Of a DNA stretch of 64,000 bases, positions 45,094 to 54,904 are shown piece by piece; the first letter of the stretch is position 1; every line of letters begins with the position of its first letter. The position numbers were made by a program, and so were the translations under genes. This DNA comes from Rhodothermales bacterium (GTDB lineage: Bacteria > Bacteroidota > Rhodothermia > Rhodothermales > Bin80): NCBI GenBank assembly GCA_958296045.1, contig CATQHT010000001.1, positions 372,001-436,000 of the forward strand. Direction: 5' to 3'. The notes under the pieces are model-generated. The model was not told the DNA's origin and did not search any database. It saw only the letters and a list, made by a program, of their open reading frames with translations.

Positions 45094-47771
45094 CGGAATC
45101 CTCCAGAAAATCCCGGACCGCCCTCAACCCTCCCGGCGGCTCGGTCATCCAACAGTTGTCTCGCTCCTCTTCGGAGTTCCTCGATGCCCGATGGCGCCTG
45201 TATCCCTTCAGCTTCCGGCCTTCTCAGGAAGTATTCGGAGAGCATGACCTCTCGGGCTCTACGCTCGCTCCAAGTCGCTACGTATGTTGCGGCAGTGGGA
45301 TTGACCGAAATGGCCTTGGGCCATGTGTTAGAAGTGATGCCGCGAGGTGCGAATCCGTTGTCTTCAAGCACATTTCGCATTCGTGCCCGCCATTCCAATC
45401 GGATTATTGACCTTGGAGAGGTGGTAGACCGCTGCTTGTGGAAATCCTGTCCAAGAGTGATAAGTCTGATTATGTCCGACGGGTTCGCGAGTTGCGACAG
45501 GAGGGCATCCCAGACACTCGCAACGCTGTCCCAGAAACACTCTTCACCCAGACTGAACTTCCACAGATACGCGTATCCGGCGATATCCATTACGTCGAGC
45601 ATGACATCGGCAGAGAAATACAGCACGCTCTCGACATGACTTTCAGCAAGTTCGGTCTTAACTCGGTCGCGAGCCTTGAGGGCGCTGCGGACCACGATGG
45701 GATTAACAAGCGCGAAGGTCGCTGGATCCATGTCCTCAAGAGCGTCGATCATCGCAGCGCAGAGGGTGGTGTAGGCGAAACCAAAGCCGTCTGGCAGATC
45801 CCCGGTGGGGGGTGTATTGGCAAGGAGGGGGGTGAGGTGCACCAGTTCGTCAATGAAGGTCAGGCGAAGCACGCGGAGTCGTTCATGCCACTGATTGAGG
45901 TTCACGTCAGGCCATCGTTCCCCGGCAGTCTTCACCCTACGCCGTTTCAACTCCTCGAGCCTGCTCATCGTGTGCTTAGCACCTACCTCTAGTTTGGATA
46001 CCGCTTCGAGACCACGCTGGGTCACCATGACCGCAGCCTCTACTGCCCCCTCCTCTCGTAGAGACTTGGCATGTGAAGGTAGCCATTGCTCGGCCCTTTT
46101 CAACAATGACTCATAGGTGTTCCTGATATCGACGCTCAGAAGGCGTGCCGCGTGGTGCTCGGTGTACCACGAAGGTGTACGAATGGAACCCTCAACGTCT
46201 CTTTCGACCGAGTGCTTCATACGTAAGGACTCGATAATTGCGCGTAGTCTTGGGGGGAATCCTTTAAGAGGGAACGATTCGCGGATGGCGGCTTCAGATG
46301 CATCGTCCAGCAGTTTACGGAGCCGGAGAGTTCCGAGCCGCTGGTTCAGGTGCCCAACAGCGTTCGGTATAGCCCGCGCCAGACCATCCATAGCCGCCAG
46401 ACCGTGAAGTCTGTCGCGGTCGGTGACGACACTCGCTTCCGTCGATGCCTCACGGATCGCCTGCTCGATTCGGCTCGCGATCTGAAGACCCATTTCCACA
46501 TCGGGAACACGAAACTGGTATGCCGACCATGCGATCCAGTCATAGAATGACTCCAACACCACCGCACACGGTCTATTGCTCCCCTTCTCCCCGAGAGCGA
46601 CTACGACCCGTTGGATGATCTCGCCGACGCGTTTTTCCAACCACAGTTGATCTGGTTCCATTTTCGGATGAATCCACGTGCTCGTGCACAATGCCATTGA
46701 TAACCTACTGCCTCCGGTCAAGAGATACGACAGGTGTTCAGGAGTCCTCTCGAACCATTGGCTCGTTTTCGCAATCGGGAGCTTAGCCTTCGAGTACCAG
46801 CGTAGCAGTAACACAGCATTCTGCCCGATTACGCTCAGGGCTGATGAGGTCTGCGAGCGACCGCTCGACACAAACACCATCTCTTCCCACGCATCCAGTT
46901 TCCGAGCTGCGGTTTTCTGATGGTCTGCTTGAATCGTTCGATCCCTAGCCAGAATGCCCGAAGCCGCAACGGACTTGACTGCGGTTTCGATGTCAGCCGT
47001 CAGCGACCTCGTTACCGCCCCTGGATCGAGAAAACCAAAGACCCTCATCCCAAGCGGGATGAAGGTCAGTACTGAGGCGGCTCCGAGGAGTGCAAATGCC
47101 ACAGCCGACCCAACTCCCAAGGAGTATCCGAGTGCCTGAGTCCCGAGCGCGAACAGACATGCACCTCCCGTAAAGCCAACTACACTCAAATAGAGCCTTC
47201 CAACCCGATCCTCGATGAGTACAGATCGTAGCTCGGGGGGTACATCTCCGTAAGCCGTACTGGCAACTACGCTAATCGCTGCAAAATAGAGCCCGAGGAA
47301 AACGCCTGTAACCTGCGCGCCCGTCGCGAGAAGCATCGCATGCGCTCCTTCGAGTGGCCGGCTGGATGCGACGGCTCGTGCCCAACTCAGAGTTGGTTCC
47401 GCAATCGACTGGGGAAGCACACCATGTCTGGACTCCCCCAAGTAGTCGAGGAAGGCAGGCAAAAGGGAGTAATCGAACCAGATCAAGAACACAACAAAGG
47501 CGCTGGAGAGTAGCACCGGAAAGAAAATGGCCCTGACGACTCCCCGGAACGCCATGGTTGCCGTAAGGCCTTCTCTGAAGGAACGCCTGCGCTGGAACAT
47601 GGCCCTCAGAACCTTGAACCGGACGCGCCCGACCCGATTGCGAGTAACCCAGAACGCCGGTTCCTGGCGTCTGATTGCCTTGCGCGTCCACCTGTTGCCA
47701 CCGTGAAGCAACGGAGCGACCGCCAGCCAAATGAGGCGTCTCGCCCGACGAATCAATTCGGGTGCCTTCAT
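45090..47771 (-). CDS. Large unknown membrane protein with cytoplasmic helical domain
   Basis: The 893-residue protein has a basic N-terminus of about 90 residues and about four membrane helices between 95 and 240 (IFFPVLLSSAFVVFLIWFDY, GAQVTGVFLGLYFAAISVVA, LYLSVVGFTGGACLFALGTQ, AVAFALLGAASVLTFIPLGM). About 650 helical, soluble residues follow. The helix order vaguely recalls DUF2254-type proteins. The end, GPGFSGGFR, overlaps the next gene as GTGA. No enzyme motif was found. The coupled pair stands in a region of decayed defence genes; a membrane-acting defence or stress role is possible but not shown. Confidence 0.78.
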   Translation of the reverse strand: MKAPELIRRARRLIWLAVAPLLHGGNRWTRKAIRRQEPAFWVTRNRVGRVRFKVLRAMFQRRRSFREGLTATMAFRGVVRAIFFPVLLSSAFVVFLIWFDYSLLPAFLDYLGESRHGVLPQSIAEPTLSWARAVASSRPLEGAHAMLLATGAQVTGVFLGLYFAAISVVASTAYGDVPPELRSVLIEDRVGRLYLSVVGFTGGACLFALGTQALGYSLGVGSAVAFALLGAASVLTFIPLGMRVFGFLDPGAVTRSLTADIETAVKSVAASGILARDRTIQADHQKTAARKLDAWEEMVFVSSGRSQTSSALSVIGQNAVLLLRWYSKAKLPIAKTSQWFERTPEHLSYLLTGGSRLSMALCTSTWIHPKMEPDQLWLEKRVGEIIQRVVVALGEKGSNRPCAVVLESFYDWIAWSAYQFRVPDVEMGLQIASRIEQAIREASTEASVVTDRDRLHGLAAMDGLARAIPNAVGHLNQRLGTLRLRKLLDDASEAAIRESFPLKGFPPRLRAIIESLRMKHSVERDVEGSIRTPSWYTEHHAARLLSVDIRNTYESLLKRAEQWLPSHAKSLREEGAVEAAVMVTQRGLEAVSKLEVGAKHTMSRLEELKRRRVKTAGERWPDVNLNQWHERLRVLRLTFIDELVHLTPLLANTPPTGDLPDGFGFAYTTLCAAMIDALEDMDPATFALVNPIVVRSALKARDRVKTELAESHVESVLYFSADVMLDVMDIAGYAYLWKFSLGEECFWDSVASVWDALLSQLANPSDIIRLITLGQDFHKQRSTTSPRSIIRLEWRARMRNVLEDNGFAPRGITSNTWPKAISVNPTAATYVATWSERRAREVMLSEYFLRRPEAEGIQAPSGIEELRRGARQLLDDRAAGRVEGGPGFSGGFR

Positions 47772-48069
47772 ACGCTGTCGTGCACTCGCTCAGCTTACCA
47801 ACGGAGATGACCACTTTCTAATGGCCGCTCCGCTTCTAGATCAGGGCAGACCAGAAGCGTTCGCCTGGACGCCGCCATGACGGCGTCGGCGGGGCGAGGT
47901 AGACGGTTATCCACACCAGGCCATTGATTCACACAAAGCCGCCCTCGACCCCGCGAACGGAGTCGTCTGACGAGATGTGGGGGATCTCCCAACCCATCGG
48001 GACAGCATGTTCTGCCTTCGTGGAATTCAGGGTCTCGTAGTGGCGGCGTACCCAGCAAGTCCAGGGCGG

Positions 48070-48220
48070 GACCGCCCTGGCGGCTATGGTCGGCGTCGAA
48101 GTGGCGCAGCACCTTCATCGGGAGGGTACTGACCGCGGACGAATAAGTCCCGCGACGCACGTCACCGGGAATGTCCGAGATGTAGCCAGCGATCCAGTTC
48201 AGGTTCGATCCGTGGGTCAT
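48070..48220 (-). pseudogene. Type I restriction HsdM N-terminal remnant
   Basis: The frame from 48220 reads SNLNWIAGYISDIPGDVRRG and then TLPMKVLRHFDAD. This follows the N-terminal domain of HsdM methylases (I--VAD-LRG-Y---YG--ILP-TVLRRLD). After about 50 residues the similarity stops. No methylase motifs, HsdS or HsdR are nearby. Confidence 0.6.
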
Positions 48221-48303
48221 GGGTAATGATAGCAGGGAATGCCCCGGCAGGCCTACTGCTGGTGGTGGTGGACGGAAGGAACGAAGGGAGAAGGAGGGAC
48301 TGG

Positions 48304-48566
48304 ACCATTCGTAGTTGGTATCGGCGATTGCTGCCGAGATGGGACCGCAATATAAGTGACGTTTAGCAATAGGAAATGCTGCTTATCGAGTCTGGGTATT
48401 CAAAGAGGGTGGTGCGAGCCCAGACTGGGTCAATTAACCCAGTCTGGCTGGGAACCGCCCACTGCGCATATACATGCGTGACCAACAGCGTTACACATTG
48501 CCACAAGTTACCTACATTACAGCCCCAGCCCGGCAGCGACCTCTCAAACCCAACTAGGAATGGTGC
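48304..48566. mobile_element. Short non-coding IS256-derived element (MITE-like)
   Basis: Ends are inverted: accattcgtagttgg at the left and, reversed, accattcctagttgg at the right. The first 120 bases match the right end of the IS256-type element at 4315-6970. The rest is unrelated to its genes and includes a perfect hairpin (ccagactgggt paired with acccagtctgg, 48419-48447). It could be moved by that element's transposase. It cuts off the OLD ATPase remnant. Confidence 0.72.
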
Positions 48567-49006
48567 ATTCCCGCGTTGCATTGGATCTCCGAGCACTATC
48601 CTAATTCGGATTTCGGGGTCGTCACCGGTGGCGGCAGTCTCATCTGTGTCTGGAGTTACCTCCGCTGGCTCCGCGGTGACCGCTCCAGCAGCTTCCGCGT
48701 AGCCCACATTGCTTGATACCGGATCGGCCGTTCCGCCTTGGGCCTCATCCGAAGCCAGCTGCGTACCTCCTTCCTCAGGGTCATCGGCGCCGTGTTCTCG
48801 GTAAAGGTGTTCCCCTTGGAAAAAGTCGTGCTCATCTACGGGATCTGCCCACGAATCCGGTCGGGACCGAGTACACAATTGAGGGCCTCCAAGACAGTCG
48901 ACTTGCATGCGTTGTTCGGTCCGAGGATAAGTGTGTGGGGAGAAAACCGGATCATGGCTTGCCGGATCCCTCGACAGTTCTTGATCGATACCTGTAGGAT
49001 GCGCAT
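48567..49006 (-). pseudogene. OLD-family ATPase/endonuclease N-terminal remnant
   Basis: From 49006 the frame reads MRILQVSIKNCRGIRQAMIR, FSPHTLILGPNNACKSTVLE and ALNCVLGPDRIRG. In the Walker A motif the usual GPNNAGKST has Cys in place of Gly. The frame then shifts (VDEHDFFQGEHLY and PEIRIRIVLGD continue in another frame) and the gene is cut by the short element at 48566. The Toprim half is absent. Confidence 0.7.
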
Positions 49007-49164
49007 TGGTGGGTCTCATGAGTGACGGCACGCCCCATGCATACGTGTTAAGCGCTTGTCAAAAGATAGGGTGCTTTCGGGTTTCTGCGAGTTAGGAGCA
49101 GGTTCTGGGGCTGGCTGAGGGCTCGATGCGGAGGCTGGTCTGAGTGATTTTAGGGGTTGCAGGG

Positions 49165-49400
49165 TTTCCGTCATGAAGTCAGGTTATTTGAGCGCATTGC
49201 AGCTGACTGGTGCCGCGCGGAAGAGGTTTGGCACCATTTATTGGCCTCAGGCCGGGTACTGCAAAGTCGTGGGAATGCTGGGCGCATCCAGTTGGCAGCT
49301 TTCCTTGCTGGCGCAACAATGCTACGGCAGCTGCTCCAAGCAACTCGTGCGGTATGGCGCGCTGAAAACCGTTGTTCCGTCCACGTGCAAGAGACACGCT
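49165..49400. repeat. Dispersed repeat family C, copy 3
   Basis: Third copy, matching 28491-28685 and 41343-41570. The plus frame keeps WCRAEEVWHHLLASGRVLQ and AAFLAGATMLRQLL. It lies about 140 bases beyond the end of pgpH, in the non-coding gap. Confidence 0.72.
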
Positions 49401-49542
49401 TTTCGGTACTTCGCCTTTATGACGGTCTTCAGATCGCGTTGGCTATGCGCGGCTTGAGATACTACTGCGCGATAGCCTTGAAGTTGGCGCGGTACTGCTG
49501 CCTTCGGGCTGGTCGACCGGTCATAGGGGCATCCCGGCCTAG

Positions 49543-51891
49543 TTATTGCTGTCCAGGATACTTTATGCGCACATGGTAGGCCGCAGCTAAGCGGTGAAGA
49601 AGTGTCTCCTTTATTACCCGTAGGTCCCGAAACGATAGCGGCGCCTCGTCCAGCTGTCCATCTTGTATACGCGCACTGATGACCTGTTCGATTCGTTCTT
49701 CCAGGGCCTGGACGGTGGGCTTGGTGATGCTCTTGCAGGCTGCCTCTATCCCATCGGTCAGCATCAGGATCGCCGTTTCCCGAGTCCGGGGACGCGGACC
49801 CGGATAGCGAAAGTCCTTCTCGTCCACCGCTTCCTTCCCGCTCTCGAGTCGTGCTTTGTGATAGAAATACTCTATCCGCGTGCTGCCGTGATGCATGGAA
49901 ATGAACTCCACTATGTTGCCTGGCAGCCCGGCCTCTTGGGCCAGTGCCAGCCCGTGCGCGACGTGGTCGCGAATGATGGCGGCGCTCTCTTGGGCGCTGA
50001 GCTCGTCGTGCGGATTGGCCCCGGCTCGCTGGTTCTCGATAAAGTACTGAGGATCGTGCAGCTTGCCGATGTCGTGGTACAGGCCCCCTACCCTAGTCAA
50101 CAGCGATTCCGCTCCGATAGCCTCTGCTGCCGCCTCGGCCAGGCTGGCCACCTGCAGCGTGTGGTTAAAGGTACCGGCAGCCTCCTGCTGCAGCCGTTTC
50201 AAGAGGGATTGGTTGTAGTCGCCAAGTTCCACCAGGCGCAGATCTGAAGACACTTGGAAGGCCCGCTCAAAGACCCACAGCAGTGGAAAGGCGGCAAAAA
50301 GCAAGAAGCAGTTGATGCCAGCCATAATAAGGTTGTTGGTAAACTGGCGCGCCTCCGACTCGAACAGCCAGTAGGCCATAAACACGAAAGCATACCCGGC
50401 AAATGCCGACCCGGCACTGGCAAAAAACTTCGCGCGGTTGCGCGCTCCGCGAATAGCAAAGACAGCCAGAGCGCCGCCCACCACGGTGGCAAATGCGAAC
50501 TCAAACCCGTACCCAGTGCCAGATACTAGGCCGCCCAGAAGCGCTAGCACGATAGTGCCAAACAGCCCCACCCGCGAATCAAAGGCTACCGTCAGGATGA
50601 CAGACACCAGAAGCGTGGGCACGGCGAACATGAATATCACATCGTTCCGTATCGCTACAGCAAAAATGGCGATGATGCTCGCGTACAACAGCGAGATCAT
50701 GAGCATCTGGCGGGGTGAGCCAAGGATGTGTCTGCGTGCCACGTACAGGTAGGCGAAGAACAGCGCGAACGTGCAGAAGGCAAGGAGCAGCTTGCCCAGC
50801 GACTGGGGCGCTAGCGGTGCGGGTCCTCTGGACTCTATTCGTTCGCGCTGCAGTGACTCTAGGCGCTGCTTGATTTCCGGCGTGATCACTTCGCCGCTGC
50901 GGACCACTATTTCGTCTTTAGCCACCATGCCGCGCGTGGGTGAGACCTCTCTGGCTGCTTGGTCCTGTGCGCGACTGGTCGCTCCTTCGTCAAACTGTAG
51001 CGAGGCGACGAAGACGGCATTGATGAGGGCGGTGGCAATGCTCGCCGCTGCTTGTGCATTGCCGCCAAGAGCATCCGTCAGGTCCGGCTCCAGGTTGCTG
51101 TACACGCGCTGCTGGTCAAATACTTGGTTGACGGGTACCCGTTCAAAGGTGCTCGCACCTGTATGACGGACCTTAAGAAACTCCGTCTTGACGCTGTCGG
51201 TCGGTATGTTGAGCACCTGGCTCCTGGAAAATGCTCCGGCGTGTGCCCACAGGCGCTCGAGTGCATACTCGTAGACTGGCGGACCAGGTGCCACTAGGCG
51301 GATGCTGTCGGGCATGCGCGGGTCACGCGCCACGACGTCATTGCCCAACATGCGCCACAGCTCGTCAGACAGAAAAATGCGCGCACTGCGCCGCTCTTCC
51401 ATGTACCATACGCTGTCTCTATCTGCCAGCGCCCGGTAGCTGATGGCTTCCACTTCGGTAGGGATGATCAGCATGGAGCGCAGCATGTTGATGCGGTAGT
51501 CCTGGTACGCCAGCATAATGCGATCCATCTGCTGCTGCAGCGAGTCCATGTTGGCTGTGGTACGCTCGGCAGCGTCCGGTATCGCCACGAAGATTGGTTC
51601 GGTGAGCTGCTGGGCGCGCTCTTGGTCGGCGGCCAGAGAGTCTGCCACTTTGTCGACCGCGAAGCTCTGTGGAGCGATGAGGGTTTCGCCAGGCCAGGTG
51701 TCGCCCACCTGGCGAAGTGCCAGCGGTAAGGAGCCGGAATGAAAGGCCAACGCTGCCAATACCGTGAGCACCAGGAGCATGGCGGCTCTGGCCAGGAAGC
51801 CGCGCGACAGCAGTACCCGCCGCGCGACCGGAAGACGACGCTGAAAAAAACGGGCAACAGCGGCGCCGCGGCGCCGTCTTCGGGAGGTCAT
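49543..51891 (-). CDS. pgpH: 7TM-HD cyclic-di-AMP phosphodiesterase (PgpH family)
   Basis: The 782-residue protein has an N-terminal membrane anchor (AAMLLVLTVLAALAFHSG), a large extracytoplasmic region (about 60-340, ending GMVAKDEIVVRSGEVITPEI), and seven membrane helices (about 370-530; AFCTFALFFAYLYVARRHIL onward). The cytoplasmic HD domain has GGLYHDIGKLHDP, AAIIRDHVAHGLALA, MHHGSTRIEYFYHK and LMLTDGIEAACKS. This is the PgpH plan; the family hydrolyses cyclic di-AMP. Its ATG overlaps the stop of the SSS symporter (ATGA), so it is the last gene of a sugar-uptake operon. Confidence 0.92.
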   Translation of the reverse strand: MTSRRRRRGAAVARFFQRRLPVARRVLLSRGFLARAAMLLVLTVLAALAFHSGSLPLALRQVGDTWPGETLIAPQSFAVDKVADSLAADQERAQQLTEPIFVAIPDAAERTTANMDSLQQQMDRIMLAYQDYRINMLRSMLIIPTEVEAISYRALADRDSVWYMEERRSARIFLSDELWRMLGNDVVARDPRMPDSIRLVAPGPPVYEYALERLWAHAGAFSRSQVLNIPTDSVKTEFLKVRHTGASTFERVPVNQVFDQQRVYSNLEPDLTDALGGNAQAAASIATALINAVFVASLQFDEGATSRAQDQAAREVSPTRGMVAKDEIVVRSGEVITPEIKQRLESLQRERIESRGPAPLAPQSLGKLLLAFCTFALFFAYLYVARRHILGSPRQMLMISLLYASIIAIFAVAIRNDVIFMFAVPTLLVSVILTVAFDSRVGLFGTIVLALLGGLVSGTGYGFEFAFATVVGGALAVFAIRGARNRAKFFASAGSAFAGYAFVFMAYWLFESEARQFTNNLIMAGINCFLLFAAFPLLWVFERAFQVSSDLRLVELGDYNQSLLKRLQQEAAGTFNHTLQVASLAEAAAEAIGAESLLTRVGGLYHDIGKLHDPQYFIENQRAGANPHDELSAQESAAIIRDHVAHGLALAQEAGLPGNIVEFISMHHGSTRIEYFYHKARLESGKEAVDEKDFRYPGPRPRTRETAILMLTDGIEAACKSITKPTVQALEERIEQVISARIQDGQLDEAPLSFRDLRVIKETLLHRLAAAYHVRIKYPGQQ

Positions 51892-53462
51892 ATCATGGGG
51901 ACTTGCGGTGTCTTCCTATGGCGAAAACCAAGCATGGAGCCAACGCCGACGGTTATCAGGCTACCCAGTGCCGTATACCACGGCCATCCCAGGCCCCTGA
52001 GCTCCAATGCCGCTTTCAGATCCTCGCTTGGCATAAAATGGAAAAGCCAACCCTCGGCGGGGCTGTACCATAAGCCAAAGATAATCATCACCATTGCTCC
52101 GATGGAAACTAGGAAAGCCATCACGGCATCGGCTTGGCGCGTTCGTCGGGTAAACAGTCCCAACAGAAACGCGCCCAGCAGCCCGCCGTACGTGAACGAA
52201 GCGATCGCCAAGCCGAGCTCCACGACGGGATGCTGCGTGTTTTCAAACAGACTGGCGAAGGCAATAAACAGTAGCCCCCAAAGTAGGGTCAACAGGCGCG
52301 CTTGGCGCAACGCACGTTGTTCGGACCATGCCTCCGATTTGGCTGTGGCCCGTCGTTTGCGCACGCGCTGGACGATGTCCAAAAGCGACGATGACGCCAA
52401 GGAATTCAGTGACGATGACAAGGTGCTCATAGCCGCGGCTACGATGCCTGCTAAAAGAAGGCCGGAAAGGCCCGGAGGCATGCCTTCAATGATGAAGCGC
52501 GGAAACACCTCATCGGTGCGCGACATGCCCATATCCGCTGGCGCTTGGCCCCCGAAGTAGATCCATAGCAACAGGCCTATGACCAGGAACAGCGCGAATT
52601 GAACCATCACGACTAACGCACTCCCGACCAGTGCCCGGCGGCTGTCGATGGCCGACCGGCAGGTCAATAGGCGCTGTACGATGAGCTGGTCTGTGCCGTG
52701 AGAGGCCATCGAGAATATGGCGCCGCCCACCACGGCGGTAAGCAGCACATAGGGTTCCGCAAACCAGGCGGCGAAGGAGAGGTCGTTGCCCAGGAACAGC
52801 ATGCGCGTCTTGCCGGCTCCCGCAGCGGTTTGCCACCAGTCGGAGGGCACCGCATCCAACAGCAGGACGAGCGCAACAAGTCCGCCACCGACATAGAGCA
52901 CCATCTGCACCACATCCATCCATACGACGGCCTTGATGCCGCCGATTAGCGTGTATACGATCGTGACCAGGCCCAGCGCGGCAATGATGGCTAGGTAGGA
53001 GACGGACAGGCCAGCCGCATCGGCGATGACTTTGAGCGGGATGGCGGTGGCGAAGAGCCGGACGCCGTCTGCCAACAGGCGTGTCACCAGAAAGGTCGCC
53101 GAGGCAGTCCATCGCATCCCGTCACCGAAGCGCTGCCCCAGAAAGGCGTACGCGGTAACTAGGCGTCCTTCAATGTACCGCGGCAAGAAGTAGAGCGCGA
53201 CCACGATGCGTCCGATGAGGTAGCCCAGCGTGAGCTGAAGGAACGTCATGGATCCCCCGTAGGCTACAGCCGGCACTCCGATCACTGTTAGGGTGCTGGT
53301 TTCTGTCGCCACTACGGAAAAGCACACCGCCCACCATGGCAGGTCGCGTCCGCCCAGGAAGTAGTCCGTAGTGTTTTTCTGGCGGCCACCCATCCGGATG
53401 CCCAAAGCGGCGACGCCCACCAGATAAATCACCAGAATGATGTAGTCCAGTGGAGTAAGCAT
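51888..53462 (-). CDS. Sodium:solute symporter (SSS family)
   Basis: The 524-residue membrane protein has about 13 helices. Family marks: MGGRQKNTTDYFLGGRDLPW, PAVAYGGSMTFLQLTLGYLI, GGIKAVVWMDVVQMVLYVGG, and GIVAAAMSTLSSSLNSLASS. SGLT-type members of this family carry sugars, inositol or amino acids with sodium. It stands 43 bases after a sugar porter and overlaps pgpH by four bases. A sugar substrate is inferred from neighbours. Confidence 0.9.
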   Translation of the reverse strand: MLTPLDYIILVIYLVGVAALGIRMGGRQKNTTDYFLGGRDLPWWAVCFSVVATETSTLTVIGVPAVAYGGSMTFLQLTLGYLIGRIVVALYFLPRYIEGRLVTAYAFLGQRFGDGMRWTASATFLVTRLLADGVRLFATAIPLKVIADAAGLSVSYLAIIAALGLVTIVYTLIGGIKAVVWMDVVQMVLYVGGGLVALVLLLDAVPSDWWQTAAGAGKTRMLFLGNDLSFAAWFAEPYVLLTAVVGGAIFSMASHGTDQLIVQRLLTCRSAIDSRRALVGSALVVMVQFALFLVIGLLLWIYFGGQAPADMGMSRTDEVFPRFIIEGMPPGLSGLLLAGIVAAAMSTLSSSLNSLASSSLLDIVQRVRKRRATAKSEAWSEQRALRQARLLTLLWGLLFIAFASLFENTQHPVVELGLAIASFTYGGLLGAFLLGLFTRRTRQADAVMAFLVSIGAMVMIIFGLWYSPAEGWLFHFMPSEDLKAALELRGLGWPWYTALGSLITVGVGSMLGFRHRKTPQVPMI

Positions 53463-53505
53463 GTGCGGTGCTAGAAGGGTGCGGCTGGTGTCAAGGGGGC
53501 CCGAG

Positions 53506-54888
53506 TTAGGCGATGCCGAGCTTCTTTTCTATCTCTTCGAGCGGAATGCCTTTGGTTTCCGGCATGGCGAACAGCACCCAAAGTAGCTGTCCCACCATGC
53601 ATAGGGCATAGAAGGCAAAGATGTGTGCGCCGGAAATCTCAGCGATTAGCGGGAAGGTAAGCGAGATTGTCGCCGCCATGACCCAGTGCACGAAGCTTCC
53701 CAGCGCTTGTCCTCGTGCGCGCACCGCATTGGGAAAAATTTCGCCGATAAAGACCCATATCACCGCGCCTTGCCCGAGCGCGTGCGAGGCGATAAACACC
53801 ACGAGGCTCGCCAGGATGATGGGTCCGGTAGCCTCCATATAGAATGCCACGGCGGTAGTGCCGAGCGAAAGGATGTAGCCCACGGATCCGACCAGCATCA
53901 GTTTGCGTCGCCCGAAGTGGTCGATCACGAGAAGTGCCAACATAGTCATCACCAGGTTGGTGCCTCCGATGATGACGGACTGCAGCAGGGCCGATGCGCC
54001 TTCGGCGCCTGCCATCTCAAATATGCGCCGTGTATAGTATATGAGGGCATTGATGCCGGAGAGCTGGTTGAAGGCGGCGATCGCTATTGCGAGCAGGATG
54101 GGCTTGTGGTATTTCTGTTGAAAGAGCCGATCGCTCAGGTTCATTGTGGCGCGCGCCAGTGACGCGCGGATCGATTCCATCTCCGCTGCAAGGCCTTGCT
54201 GGCCAGCGCCCACCCTGCGAAGCACGTTGGCAGCCTCTTCTGTCTTTCCCTGAGCAATAAGCCAGCGGGGGCTGCGTGGGTTGGTCAACAGCAGCAGTGT
54301 GAATGCTAGTGCTGGCACCGCTTCGACGCCGAACATCCATCGCCATTCGTTGACGCCAAACCCTGCACCGGCAATGAGGTAGTTGGACAGGTAGGCCAAC
54401 AGGATGCCCAGCACTATGTTGAGCTGGACCATCGCCACTAGGCGTCCGCGGTAACGTGCGGGTGCGATTTCTGCCACGTACATGGGTGCCACCACGGACG
54501 CTCCGCCCACTCCGAGTCCACCGATGAACCGGAATACAAAAAAGGAGCCGGCATCCCATGCGAGTGCGCTGCCGAGTGCGCTTATCAGGTACAGGCTGCC
54601 CAGCCACATGAGGACGAGTCGGCGACCGTAGCGGTCGGCAGGTCGGGCAAACGCTATGGCGCCGACGATGGTACCTACCAGCGCGCTGGCGACCAGCACG
54701 CCATGCCAGAACGTGCTGTTTGAGAAGATGCCGTCGCCGAATCTGGCGGCAATCGCCTCATATTCGGGAACAAAGAGGGTCTGCAGCATCCCTTCCGCCC
54801 CGGAAATGACGGCGGTATCAAATCCGAACAGCAGTCCGCCCAGGGCGGCCACCAGGGAAGCGGAAAAGAGGGTGCGCGTCATGTCCAC
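53506..54888 (-). CDS. Sugar porter, major facilitator superfamily (XylE/GLUT-like)
   Basis: The 460-residue protein with 12 helices has the sugar-porter fingerprints: GGLLFGFDTAVISGAEGML in helix 1, GLGVGGASVVAPMYVAEIAP and RYRGRLVAMVQL, QLSGINALIYYTRRIFE in helix 7, and the final PETKGIPLEEIE. It imports a monosaccharide such as xylose or glucose. A decayed AGE-family epimerase lies just upstream on the same strand, consistent with a sugar-use operon. Confidence 0.93.
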   Translation of the reverse strand: MDMTRTLFSASLVAALGGLLFGFDTAVISGAEGMLQTLFVPEYEAIAARFGDGIFSNSTFWHGVLVASALVGTIVGAIAFARPADRYGRRLVLMWLGSLYLISALGSALAWDAGSFFVFRFIGGLGVGGASVVAPMYVAEIAPARYRGRLVAMVQLNIVLGILLAYLSNYLIAGAGFGVNEWRWMFGVEAVPALAFTLLLLTNPRSPRWLIAQGKTEEAANVLRRVGAGQQGLAAEMESIRASLARATMNLSDRLFQQKYHKPILLAIAIAAFNQLSGINALIYYTRRIFEMAGAEGASALLQSVIIGGTNLVMTMLALLVIDHFGRRKLMLVGSVGYILSLGTTAVAFYMEATGPIILASLVVFIASHALGQGAVIWVFIGEIFPNAVRARGQALGSFVHWVMAATISLTFPLIAEISGAHIFAFYALCMVGQLLWVLFAMPETKGIPLEEIEKKLGIA

Positions 54889-54904
54889 GAAACGTTACGG
54901 ACCA

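Noticed and set aside
42418-49006. A Gabija-type system from OLD ATPase plus UvrD helicase
   Set aside because: The two remnants are 5.6 kb apart, both truncated, and separated by unrelated genes; they could be from different systems.
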